Positions 1-5,996 of a DNA stretch of 46,975 bases are shown here, one piece after another. The stretch covers positions 1 through 46,975 of the forward strand of contig JBOHNM010000010.1 of NCBI GenBank assembly GCA_050730675.1. The letters are read 5' to 3'. The notes under the pieces are model-generated. The model worked only from the letters and a program-made list of their open reading frames with translations, ran no database searches and was not told where the DNA came from. Made by a program: the position numbers and the translations under genes. The stretch's first letter is position 1; the number at the start of each line of letters is the position of its first letter. Source of the DNA: JBOHNM01 sp050730675. GTDB lineage: Bacteria > Planctomycetota > Phycisphaerae > Phycisphaerales > UBA1924.

Positions 1-111
1 CATTTGTCCGCTCGCCCGCGACCCCGGCCCCCGTCCCCCGTCCCGACCCGCCCGCCCATCCCCGATTTCAGCGTTCAGCCTTTCCCGTTTTCCACCCTTC
101 TCCCCGCCTTC

Positions 112-135
112 CTTCGTCCCTTCGCGCCTTCGTGC
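112..135 (+). repeat. three tandem 8-bp units upstream of the first gene
   Basis: Three adjacent 8-mers, CTTCGTCC, CTTCGCGC and CTTCGTGC, end 24 nt before the ATG at 160. The surrounding 1-150 region is strongly pyrimidine-rich on this strand and otherwise shows no gene. Confidence 0.5.
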
Positions 136-159
136 AAATCCCCGACCCTTGGAGAAACC

Positions 160-561
160 ATGACCCCCGAAACCTTCAACGCACAACTCGCCACCCGCAA
201 GCTCGAAGCCGCCGACATCCTGCTCATCCAGGCCAAGCGCGGCTCCGACGCCGACCGCATCCGCGCCGCGTCAGCCATCCTCCGCATCGCCTTCATCCCC
301 ACCCCCACGCGTGCCACCGACCGGCTGTCTTCAGCCGGTCGGTGTTCTACGCCAAAGACCTCCGATCCACGCCCAGCGCTCGATACACCCTCTCCCACGG
401 GTGCCCCGGAATCCCCGCAGCAAAGCGAGGAGATTCCGGGCGAGTCACCCGCGGCGTCCGTTTCTCCGCATCGTCCATTCCCGGCGCAAATCTCCGCACC
501 GCTCGCTCCCGTCTGCCCCCGCGCCACCGTTTCCACCCTCGTCCCCGTCAACTCCAGCTAA
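160..561 (+). CDS. small hypothetical protein with Pro-rich C-terminus
   Basis: Predicted 133-residue protein of unknown function. The ATG at 160 has a good Shine-Dalgarno site (GGAG, 5 nt upstream), so translation probably starts here. Residues 1-50 look like an ordinary folded helical segment rich in Ala, Arg and Leu. From about residue 52 the composition becomes Pro/Ser/Ala-rich and low in complexity. The change coincides with a perfect 13-bp palindromic repeat (315-344) lying inside the frame, so the C-terminal half may be a read-through of inserted repeat and non-coding DNA. The gene stands alone. I recognise no family. Confidence 0.45.
   Translation: MTPETFNAQLATRKLEAADILLIQAKRGSDADRIRAASAILRIAFIPTPTRATDRLSSAGRCSTPKTSDPRPALDTPSPTGAPESPQQSEEIPGESPAASVSPHRPFPAQISAPLAPVCPRATVSTLVPVNSS
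315..344. repeat. REP-like palindrome A (inside an ORF)
   Basis: Perfect 13-bp arms, CACCGACCGGCTG (315-327) and CAGCCGGTCGGTG (332-344), with a 4-nt loop. Preceded by GTGC and followed by TTC. It has the same outline (GTGCCAC...GTGTTC) as the palindrome at 853-882, but the inner stem sequence differs and still pairs. It lies within the reading frame of the 160-561 gene. Confidence 0.8.
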
Positions 562-852
562 CCCCACTCCCGCGCACCCAAGCCGGGCCCGCGCCATCAC
601 CCCACAACCCAACAGCTCCAGCGCTGCACGACTCTTTGACAATTCATCACGGGCGTACCCCAAGTCGCCGCTACGAGCCCCGAACAAAGTGAGGCGGCCG
701 CGCCGTCCATCCACACCATCGCGCACGGCTCACCCTCACGCCGCCCCACGCGTTCGCGGCCACAACGGATGCCCCGATCCGACGGCACCGCCCAGCTCCT
801 CATCTGCGCGGGGCGGTTGGTCAGGCGGGTGGGGCGTTGGCCCGGCGTGTGC

Positions 853-882
853 CACTGACCCGCTGTCCTTAGCGGGTCAGTG
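853..882. repeat. REP-like palindrome B
   Basis: 12-bp arms CACTGACCCGCT (853-864) and AGCGGGTCAGTG (871-882) around a 6-nt loop, in the context GTGC...TTC. Same layout as the palindrome at 315-344. Confidence 0.8.
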
Positions 883-928
883 TTCAATGGAAAGGGCTTC
901 AGCTCCACGGCGACCGCGTCCCAGAAAG

Positions 929-953
929 CACTGACCCCGAAACGGGGTCAGTG
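929..953. repeat. REP-like palindrome C, inverted relative to B
   Basis: 11-bp arms CACTGACCCCG (929-939) and CGGGGTCAGTG (943-953) with an AAA loop, followed by GCAC. The flanking GTGC motif is therefore on the opposite side from copy B, making a B/C inverted pair 46 bp apart. Confidence 0.8.
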
Positions 954-965
954 GCACGGGACCAA

Positions 966-977
966 GGTCAGTGCCAC
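966..977. repeat. partial REP-like half-site
   Basis: GGTCAGTGCCAC repeats the right half of palindrome C with one base changed, 13 bp after it. Probably a decayed or truncated copy. Confidence 0.45.
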
Positions 978-1108
978 CCGCCAAAAGACTTAGTGGCTGG
1001 CAGAACCGCGAGTCGGTCGCTGCCATCGGTACCCAAGAGTCCTAATAACGCGATCGCGATGGCGGTATTGGGCAGGAAACAAGGCATTGGACAGGTTTTA
1101 GGTTGTGA

Positions 1109-1138
1109 TGCAATCAATTGCACTGATAGTGGTATGAT
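1109..1138 (+). promoter_or_regulatory. dyad and -10-like element before the small-gene run
   Basis: TGCAAT (1109-1114) and ATTGCA (1117-1122) form a perfect dyad with a 2-bp centre. A -10-like TATGAT follows at 1133-1138. No good -35 at standard spacing was found. The element sits just ahead of the GTG at 1144, so it could be an operator/promoter for the three genes that follow. This is inference from position. Confidence 0.3.
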
Positions 1139-1143
1139 AAAGC

Positions 1144-1599
1144 GTGCCTGCCCCGAGCCAAACCAGTCAATCCGTTCGACCTCTTGCACTCTTGATTTGC
1201 GAGAGTGTTTTGCACGATGTTGACGGCTCCCGCACCTATCACCGGCTCTTTAATCGGATTGAAGGCGGCCCGGGATTGCCCGCTTGCATTCCTCGGATTG
1301 CTGTGGTGGTATCAGTCGCAGCGCCTCCCAAGGCTGGAAGCGTAGTGGTGAGTATTGAGAGCAGAGATGGAGCAGACAAGGTATTTGAAGGAATGATCGA
1401 TTTGAACGATGCTCCTGAACACGTTGGTGAATTTGATGCGGTTCTGATTCTCGGTGGAATCGCCTTCAATCAACATGGTCCGTACATTGTGAGTGTTCAC
1501 CACAACTCCGAGACAATTATCTGGCGAGAACTAGAAGTTGTGGCCAAGCCAAAATCGTCGTCCCCTGAGCTGGCAACGAAGTCGGAGACCGAACGTTGA
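1144..1599 (+). CDS. DUF6941-like protein
   Basis: 151-residue soluble protein. After about ten residues it reads LALLICESVLHD, then a strand rich in Thr/Tyr/His and LFNRIEG, followed by beta-rich segments and a late SVHHNSETI stretch. This resembles the DUF6941 family, small beta proteins whose molecular role is unknown to me; the assignment is by eye. The GTG at 1144 is the most upstream start in frame and no clear Shine-Dalgarno is visible, so the true start is uncertain. Codon usage is AT-richer than the rest of the window. Its stop overlaps the start region of the next gene, suggesting a three-gene transcript. Confidence 0.55.
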   Translation: MPAPSQTSQSVRPLALLICESVLHDVDGSRTYHRLFNRIEGGPGLPACIPRIAVVVSVAAPPKAGSVVVSIESRDGADKVFEGMIDLNDAPEHVGEFDAVLILGGIAFNQHGPYIVSVHHNSETIIWRELEVVAKPKSSSPELATKSETER

Positions 1600-1604
1600 G
1601 CATC

Positions 1605-1982
1605 ATGGAGACCACAACACGATCGCGATTCATGCGACTTGTAAGGCCGCCATCGCTCCACGAAGCCGCACCGGTCACAGACCAAGGCTTCTACCGCATG
1701 TCGGTGCGATTGCGGCAACTTGTCTGCGATGACCACGTGTTTTCGTTCGTTGAGCCGGTAACGGTCACGGCCCATGTCGAAGACGGAGTCTGGGTTCTGG
1801 AGAACAAGGACTTTAGATTGCACGGCTACGGAGACTCGTTCGCCGAAGCGTTTGAGGTTCTGTGCTTGCGATTTGCTGATGATTATTTGTCGCTCGCGAC
1901 GGAACGCGATGCGGGCAAACTTTCAACCTCTGCCGCAGCCCATGGCGCGAAACTACGTGCTTTGGTGCGTTCTGTTTCCTAG
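1605..1982 (+). CDS. HicB-like putative antitoxin
   Basis: 125 residues from the ATG at 1605; a TTG at 1596 would overlap the previous stop. The centre (VTVTAHVEDGVWVLENKDFRL, read in two parts) followed by HGYGDSFAEAFEVL has the layout of HicB-type partial RNase-H folds: a strand containing xxEDGxW, then G-x-GDSxxEA, then a helix. A helical tail follows. HicB proteins neutralise HicA RNases and often repress their own operon. No separate DNA-binding domain is obvious. The next gene starts 6 nt after the stop and looks HicA-like, which supports the pairing. Family calls are by eye. Confidence 0.45.
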   Translation: METTTRSRFMRLVRPPSLHEAAPVTDQGFYRMSVRLRQLVCDDHVFSFVEPVTVTAHVEDGVWVLENKDFRLHGYGDSFAEAFEVLCLRFADDYLSLATERDAGKLSTSAAAHGAKLRALVRSVS

Positions 1983-1988
1983 CACGAC

Positions 1989-2375
1989 ATGGATCTGGAT
2001 GCCAGGGCAATCAAGCAGGCGGTGCTCCGTGTTGGTTTCGTGCACTCGGCAGGTAGCAAGCACGACTTGTATCGTTTGACCTACCACAGAAGGCTCACCA
2101 CCTCGTCGTTTGCGATGAGTCGAAATGGCGAACCCCTCCGCGACGGCCTGATCTCGCAGGTCGCACGAGAAATCGGCGTCAAGAAGAAGCTGTTCGTTGA
2201 TTTTGTCCGCGGGCTGGTTGCCGATCAGGACTTTCTCGACGGGATCTCTGCTGTTCAGGAAATCCACGCCGAGGAAGAAGAGCTCGCGAAACGGCAAGCT
2301 GCGGCGGACGCCCAGCGAACAGAACCCAAGGAAACGGCTCCCGTCGCCCGTGGCCCTGGCGAGCCGAAGAGATGA
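1989..2375 (+). CDS. HicA-like putative mRNA-interferase toxin
   Basis: 128 residues. The N-terminal part reads AIKQAVLRVGFVHSAGSKHDLYRL, written here as AIKQAVLRVGF plus GSKHDLYRL. This matches the HicA pattern of a helix, hydrophobic Gly-Phe, then GSxH followed by an aromatic residue; the His (about residue 25) would be the catalytic one in HicA-fold RNases. A second element (SRNGEPLRDGLISQVAREIG) and a C-terminal helix rich in Glu and Ala follow. The protein is longer than classic HicA (about 60-80 residues). It begins 6 nt after the HicB-like gene, in the antitoxin-first order. Not proven to be a toxin. Confidence 0.45.
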   Translation: MDLDARAIKQAVLRVGFVHSAGSKHDLYRLTYHRRLTTSSFAMSRNGEPLRDGLISQVAREIGVKKKLFVDFVRGLVADQDFLDGISAVQEIHAEEEELAKRQAAADAQRTEPKETAPVARGPGEPKR

Positions 2376-2451
2376 AGATCGCCGTCACTGGCGGATTTCA
2401 AATTGCCTCGCGCCCGGCATCCCCGCCCCCCACCGCCCCCTTGCCTTGTCT

Positions 2452-2480
2452 GATCCGTTCCAATCCGCGAAAATCCGCGG
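2452..2480 (+). repeat. 29-bp triple-unit repeat, diverged copy
   Basis: Three ATCCG-units at 10-bp spacing (GATCCGTT-N3-ATCCGCG-N3-ATCCGCGG). It has the same 29-bp frame as the three copies around the GxxExxY gene at 4.1-4.7 kb, with T or C replacing T/G in some units. It lies just beyond the 3' end of ffh. Confidence 0.6.
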
Positions 2481-2494
2481 CAAGTCTTCCCGCC

Positions 2495-4045
2495 TTATTT
2501 CCGTTTCTTGAACTTGCTCTTCAGGCTCGGCATCGCCGATGACCCGCGGCCGCTGGCGATCCCCGGCATCCCCTGCAGGCCCGGCACCAGGCCCCCCGCC
2601 CCCGCCGGGCCGAGCTGCTTGACCGCCTTGACGCGGTCGGCGGCGGACATCCCCGCCATCTGCTGCGACATCCTGGAGATGGTGGTGAACTGCTTGACCA
2701 GGCCCGCGACCTGCTCGGGCTTGGCGCCGCTGCCGGCGGCGACGCGCTTGCGGCGTGAGTTGTCGAGCAGGTCGGGGCGCTTGCGCTCCTGCGTCGTCAT
2801 CGAGCGGATCATGCCCTCGACCGAATCGAACTGCTTGTCGTCGATGTGCACATCCTTGAGCGCCGAGCCGACACCCGGGAGCAGCCCGAGCAGCTGCTTG
2901 AGCGGGCCCATCCGCCGCAGCGAGCGCATCTGGTCGAGGAAGTCGTCAAAGGTCATCTCCCCCTTGGCCATCTTCTCTTCGAGGGCCTTGGCTTCCTCAT
3001 CGCTCACCTGCTCGCGGGCCTTTTCCACAAGTGAGAGGACGTCGCCCATGCCCAGGATGCGGCTGGCGATGCGCGGGGCGAGGAACTCCTCGAGGGCGTC
3101 GAGCTTCTCGCCGACGCCGATGAACCGGATCGGCGCGCCGGTCACCGTCTTCACCGAGAGCGCCGCGCCGCCGCGGGTGTCGCTATCGAACTTGGTGAGG
3201 ATCAGCCCGTCCACCTCCAGCTTCTGGTGGAAGGCCTTGGCGGACTTCACCGCGTCCTGGCCGGTCATCGCGTCGGTGACGAGGTAGATCTGGTGCGGCC
3301 GCAGCAGGCGGTTGATCGACGAAAGCTCGTCCATCAACTGGTCGTTGATGTGCAGGCGGCCCGCCGTGTCGAGAATGACCGTGTCGATTCCCTTGGCGCG
3401 GGCGGCGCTCACCGCCCGCTGGCAGACGCCCACCACCACGCCCCCGCCCACGGCCTTGCCGTACTCGGTGGTCTTGTCGGGCTCGGAGTAGAAGTGCACC
3501 TGCGCCCCGCCGGGCATTTCCTTGTTCACGTGCTCCGCAACCGTGTGGAGCTGCTCGACGGCCGCGGGGCGCTGCAGGTCGGCCGCGACAAGCATGACCG
3601 AGCGCCCCCGCTTCTTCAGCCACGCGGCCAGCTTGCCGCAGGTCGTCGTCTTGCCGCTGCCCTGCAGGCCGCACATCATCACCAGCGTCGGCCCCGGGGA
3701 GACCTGGAGCACGCCCGGCCCCTCGGCCATCATGATCTTGGCGGCCTCTTGCGGCGATGCGTCCTCGGGAACGTGCGGGGCCTCACCGAGCAGCGCGACC
3801 AGCCGGTCATAAACGATGCCGATCATCTCCTGCCCGGGCTTGAGGCTCTTGGTGACCTCTTTGCCCACGGCATCGCTGACGACGTCGTTGCAGAACTTGT
3901 CAACGACCTCCAGCGCCACGTCGGCATCGAGCAGCGCCGTGCGCACCTCGGCCATCGCCTCGCGGATGTTGGTCTCGCTCAGCGTCCCCTGCCCGGAGAG
4001 CTTGCGCAGCACGGAAGAAAAGCCGTCGGAAAGGCGTTCAAACAT
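2495..4045 (-). CDS. ffh: signal recognition particle protein Ffh
   Basis: 516-residue SRP54-type GTPase, slightly longer than typical bacterial Ffh. It binds SRP RNA and signal sequences of nascent membrane and secreted proteins and hands the ribosome to FtsY at the inner membrane. Visible: N domain helices (MFERLSDGF..., residues 1-90), P-loop GLQGSGKTTT (126-135), DTAGR, TKFD, and a Met-rich M domain from about 330 to the basic C-terminus (KSKFKKRK). The ATG at 4045 gives the conserved N-terminus. It stands alone on the minus strand and converges with the HicA-like gene. No SRP RNA gene was found nearby. Confidence 0.97.
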   Translation of the reverse strand: MFERLSDGFSSVLRKLSGQGTLSETNIREAMAEVRTALLDADVALEVVDKFCNDVVSDAVGKEVTKSLKPGQEMIGIVYDRLVALLGEAPHVPEDASPQEAAKIMMAEGPGVLQVSPGPTLVMMCGLQGSGKTTTCGKLAAWLKKRGRSVMLVAADLQRPAAVEQLHTVAEHVNKEMPGGAQVHFYSEPDKTTEYGKAVGGGVVVGVCQRAVSAARAKGIDTVILDTAGRLHINDQLMDELSSINRLLRPHQIYLVTDAMTGQDAVKSAKAFHQKLEVDGLILTKFDSDTRGGAALSVKTVTGAPIRFIGVGEKLDALEEFLAPRIASRILGMGDVLSLVEKAREQVSDEEAKALEEKMAKGEMTFDDFLDQMRSLRRMGPLKQLLGLLPGVGSALKDVHIDDKQFDSVEGMIRSMTTQERKRPDLLDNSRRKRVAAGSGAKPEQVAGLVKQFTTISRMSQQMAGMSAADRVKAVKQLGPAGAGGLVPGLQGMPGIASGRGSSAMPSLKSKFKKRK

Positions 4046-4103
4046 GGGCGGATAGTAGAAGACTCACCGCGGGTCGACGCGGCGGAAAAGGCGGGAATAC
4101 CGA

Positions 4104-4132
4104 CCACGGATGGGCACGGATTCACACGGATC
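4104..4132 (-). repeat. 29-bp triple-unit repeat, inverted copy
   Basis: On the minus strand this reads GATCCGTG-N3-ATCCGTG-N3-ATCCGTGG. It is about 25/29 identical to the copy at 4681-4709 but inverted. It lies between ffh and the GxxExxY gene. Confidence 0.75.
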
Positions 4133-4180
4133 AAACCAGAAAACCAGTGTCAGAGGCCTACCACATCGGAGCCTTCTGCT

Positions 4181-4209
4181 GATCCGTGCTCATCCGTGTC
4201 AATGCGTGG
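4181..4209 (+). repeat. 29-bp triple-unit repeat, left flank of GxxExxY gene
   Basis: GATCCGTG-N3-ATCCGTG-N3-ATGCGTGG, 26/29 identical to the copy at 4681-4709 and in the same orientation. It ends 6 bp before the stop codon of the GxxExxY gene, so the gene is framed by a direct repeat. Confidence 0.8.
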
Positions 4210-4215
4210 CGAGTC

Positions 4216-4638
4216 CTATTCCGGCGATGAAAACCGAGTGTGCCGCTTGCGGTCGTTGTCGAGCAGCATGCGGCGGAACTCCGGCTTAGTCCCGAAGTTC
4301 AGGAGCAACGCCACTTCGATCGTCGTGGCCTTCATGTAGTTCAAAGTCTGCGCCTCGTGACCAGCAACAAGGGAAGACGCCGCCTTCAACTCGCAGAAGA
4401 CCACCTCTTCAACCAGCACATCGGCCCGGAATTCGCCAACCAGCTCACCTCGGAAGTACACCTTGATGGGCGCCTGCCTCTGCACCGACAGCCCGGCCTG
4501 GCGCAAAGCGATCGCCATCGCCGCCTCGTAGACGGATTCCAGAAAACCCGGGCCAAGCTCGTTGTACACCTCGTAGAAGCACCTGATCACCAGATCGGTG
4601 ACTTTGGCGTGCTTGAGATTGCCTTGCTCCCCAGCCAT
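4216..4638 (-). CDS. GxxExxY family protein (PD-(D/E)XK-like)
   Basis: 140 residues from the ATG at 4638; an upstream ATG at 4674 would add 12 residues. The signature GFLESVY follows NELGP, and FRADVLVEEVVFCELKAA (D...E-x-K) is the nuclease-like core. The family is related to PD-(D/E)XK nucleases, but no cellular role is established to my knowledge. Members are often found singly in planctomycete and environmental genomes. Here the gene is tightly bracketed by 29-bp repeats (ending 6 bp from the stop and beginning 43 bp before the start), which looks like a mobile cassette. I prefer the shorter start because family members usually begin about 15 residues before the first helix. Confidence 0.85.
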   Translation of the reverse strand: MAGEQGNLKHAKVTDLVIRCFYEVYNELGPGFLESVYEAAMAIALRQAGLSVQRQAPIKVYFRGELVGEFRADVLVEEVVFCELKAASSLVAGHEAQTLNYMKATTIEVALLLNFGTKPEFRRMLLDNDRKRHTRFSSPE

Positions 4639-4680
4639 CAAGCCGGAGCATACCGAAAAGACAACATTCTGCATGCATCG

Positions 4681-4709
4681 GATCCGTGCAAATCCGTGTC
4701 AATCCGTGG
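4681..4709 (+). repeat. 29-bp triple-unit repeat, right flank of GxxExxY gene
   Basis: GATCCGTG-N3-ATCCGTG-N3-ATCCGTGG, three ATCCGTG units at exact 10-bp spacing. It is the best-preserved copy and lies immediately upstream of the GxxExxY gene on the minus strand. Confidence 0.8.
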
Positions 4710-4723
4710 TTGGTCTTATTGCC

Positions 4724-5146
4724 TTATCCGACCTTGACCGGCTCGACGAACGCCTCTTCGAATTCGAAGACGTTCTTGAAGTCGTCGAGGTGGTCGTCGG
4801 GGCTGGCCCGCATCTCTTTGCGGTCGATCATCGCGTAGACGATCGTGCCGAAGTCGTCGGTCTTCTTCACGCCCCACTTGCGCATCACGGTGCCCGCCAG
4901 CGAGCCGTACTGCTTGAGGGCGAAGTCGCGCAGGCCCATCGAGAGCTGCTGGCCGTTGATGTGCCGGGTGCGCCGCTGGGCCATGCCGCGACGTGCGTCG
5001 GCGATGATCTCGTCGGCCGGGTCGGTGATGCCGTGCACGGCCTTGACCGTGTAGGCGAGACCCTCGCGCACGAATTGGAAGGCGGCTTCCGGGAATCGCT
5101 CGGCGTCCTGCCGGACCTGCTGCCAATTGATCGAACTGGTGTTCAC
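4724..5146 (-). CDS. Minf_1886 family protein
   Basis: 140 residues from the GTG at 5146, which has GGAG 8 nt upstream and gives the expected family N-terminus (NTSSINWQQVRQDAERFP). An in-frame ATG at 5269 overlaps the glycosylase stop as ATGA and would add 41 low-complexity residues, so the longer form cannot be excluded. Key stretches are AFQFVREGLAYTV, HINGQQLSMGLRDFA and KTDDFGTIVYAMID. The family is conserved in Verrucomicrobia and Planctomycetes and has no known function. It follows the DNA glycosylase gene on the same strand and is probably co-transcribed with it. Confidence 0.85.
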   Translation of the reverse strand: MNTSSINWQQVRQDAERFPEAAFQFVREGLAYTVKAVHGITDPADEIIADARRGMAQRRTRHINGQQLSMGLRDFALKQYGSLAGTVMRKWGVKKTDDFGTIVYAMIDRKEMRASPDDHLDDFKNVFEFEEAFVEPVKVG

Positions 5147-5265
5147 CGACAACTCCAGATACACCGGAAACCCGGGGCCGCGGCAAGCTGGGCGTTTGCG
5201 GCCAGCGATATTAGGCCCCGCCCCGTGTACGGTTCCCTCGGCATACGGGGCCCTGGGGCTTGAGT

Positions 5266-5964
5266 TCATCGTTCTTTCATGGTTGGGGCGCTCGCCCCAT
5301 TGGGTGTCACGGCATTCTCCAGTGCGTTGAAATGGGTCCGCGGCGGCTGAACGCTGACGCACGGATGCCCTGCCGCGAGCCAGCGCAGCGGCCGCGTGCG
5401 CCAAGGTTCCGGAACGCGCGCGATGCCGATGCGCGGAGCGGCGACGATGCGCCAATCCCGCGGCGGACGAGCCGGAATCAGGCTCAAATGCGAGTCGCCG
5501 GCGATATCCGCGGCATTCAACTCCGGCCCGATCGCCATCGCCACCGCCAACCGTGCGGGGCCGCGGCAAAGGTCGTGATCGGGGATGTGGCGAGGCGATT
5601 TCGGTCGCTCGCCGCGCAGTCGCCGCATCGTGTCGAGCCCTTCGAGCGGCTCGGCCGCGCGGATGAGCACCGCCGGCGGGAGCCCCACGCGCCCACAGAC
5701 GATGTTGAAGCAGTAGTGCATTCCGTAGGTGAAGTAGACATAGACCGTCCCCGGCGGACCGTACATCGGCTCGGTGCGCGCTGTGCGCCGGCCGCCGAAG
5801 GCGTGCGAGGCGGCGTCCTCCACACCGAGGTACGCCTCGGTCTCGACGATGCGGGTAACCAGCCGCTCACCGGAATCGAGCGTGCGAACGAGGAGTGTGC
5901 CGATGAGCCGCTCAGCGAGCGCGGCGGAATCGCGTGCAAAGAACTTGCGCCCGGCACGCCTCAA
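5266..5964 (-). CDS. 3-methyladenine DNA glycosylase (AAG/MPG family)
   Basis: 232-residue monofunctional DNA glycosylase that would remove alkylated purines such as 3-methyladenine and start base-excision repair. Visible: FFARDSAALAERLIGTLLVR, RIVETEAYLGVEDAASHAFGG (the catalytic Glu lies in VETEAY), RTEPMYGPPGTVYVYFTYGM, and CRGPARLAVAM. All are typical of the AAG fold. The TTG at 5964 was chosen because GAGGAGG lies 7 nt upstream and longer frames overlap ccsA. It starts 32 nt after the ccsA stop, and its stop overlaps the possible long start of the Minf_1886 gene. The operon link to cytochrome c maturation is positional only. Confidence 0.92.
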   Translation of the reverse strand: MRRAGRKFFARDSAALAERLIGTLLVRTLDSGERLVTRIVETEAYLGVEDAASHAFGGRRTARTEPMYGPPGTVYVYFTYGMHYCFNIVCGRVGLPPAVLIRAAEPLEGLDTMRRLRGERPKSPRHIPDHDLCRGPARLAVAMAIGPELNAADIAGDSHLSLIPARPPRDWRIVAAPRIGIARVPEPWRTRPLRWLAAGHPCVSVQPPRTHFNALENAVTPNGASAPTMKER

Positions 5965-5996
5965 CTCGTTGCCTCCTCGCGCTGGTCGCCTGTCTC

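Larger units (their letters stand above)
562..1143. other. gene-free stretch with REP-like repeats
   Basis: No convincing coding region on either strand: the open frames are GC-driven, lack Shine-Dalgarno sites and run through the palindromes. Contents are two palindromes (853-882 and 929-953), a repeat fragment (966-977), and a dyad with a -10-like element just before the next gene. From about 1000 onward the base composition becomes more AT-rich. Confidence 0.6.

Noticed and set aside
597..908. A 103-aa minus-strand frame at the start of the window
   Set aside because: It runs through palindrome B and has no ribosome site or recognisable domain.
3227..4339. A 370-aa plus-strand frame opposite ffh
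   Set aside because: Antisense shadow; it crosses ffh, the 29-bp repeats and the GxxExxY gene without a domain-like stretch.
4104..4709. The 10-bp-spaced repeats as a replication origin
   Set aside because: Each copy has only three units, no dnaA or rep gene is near, and the copies bracket a single GxxExxY gene.
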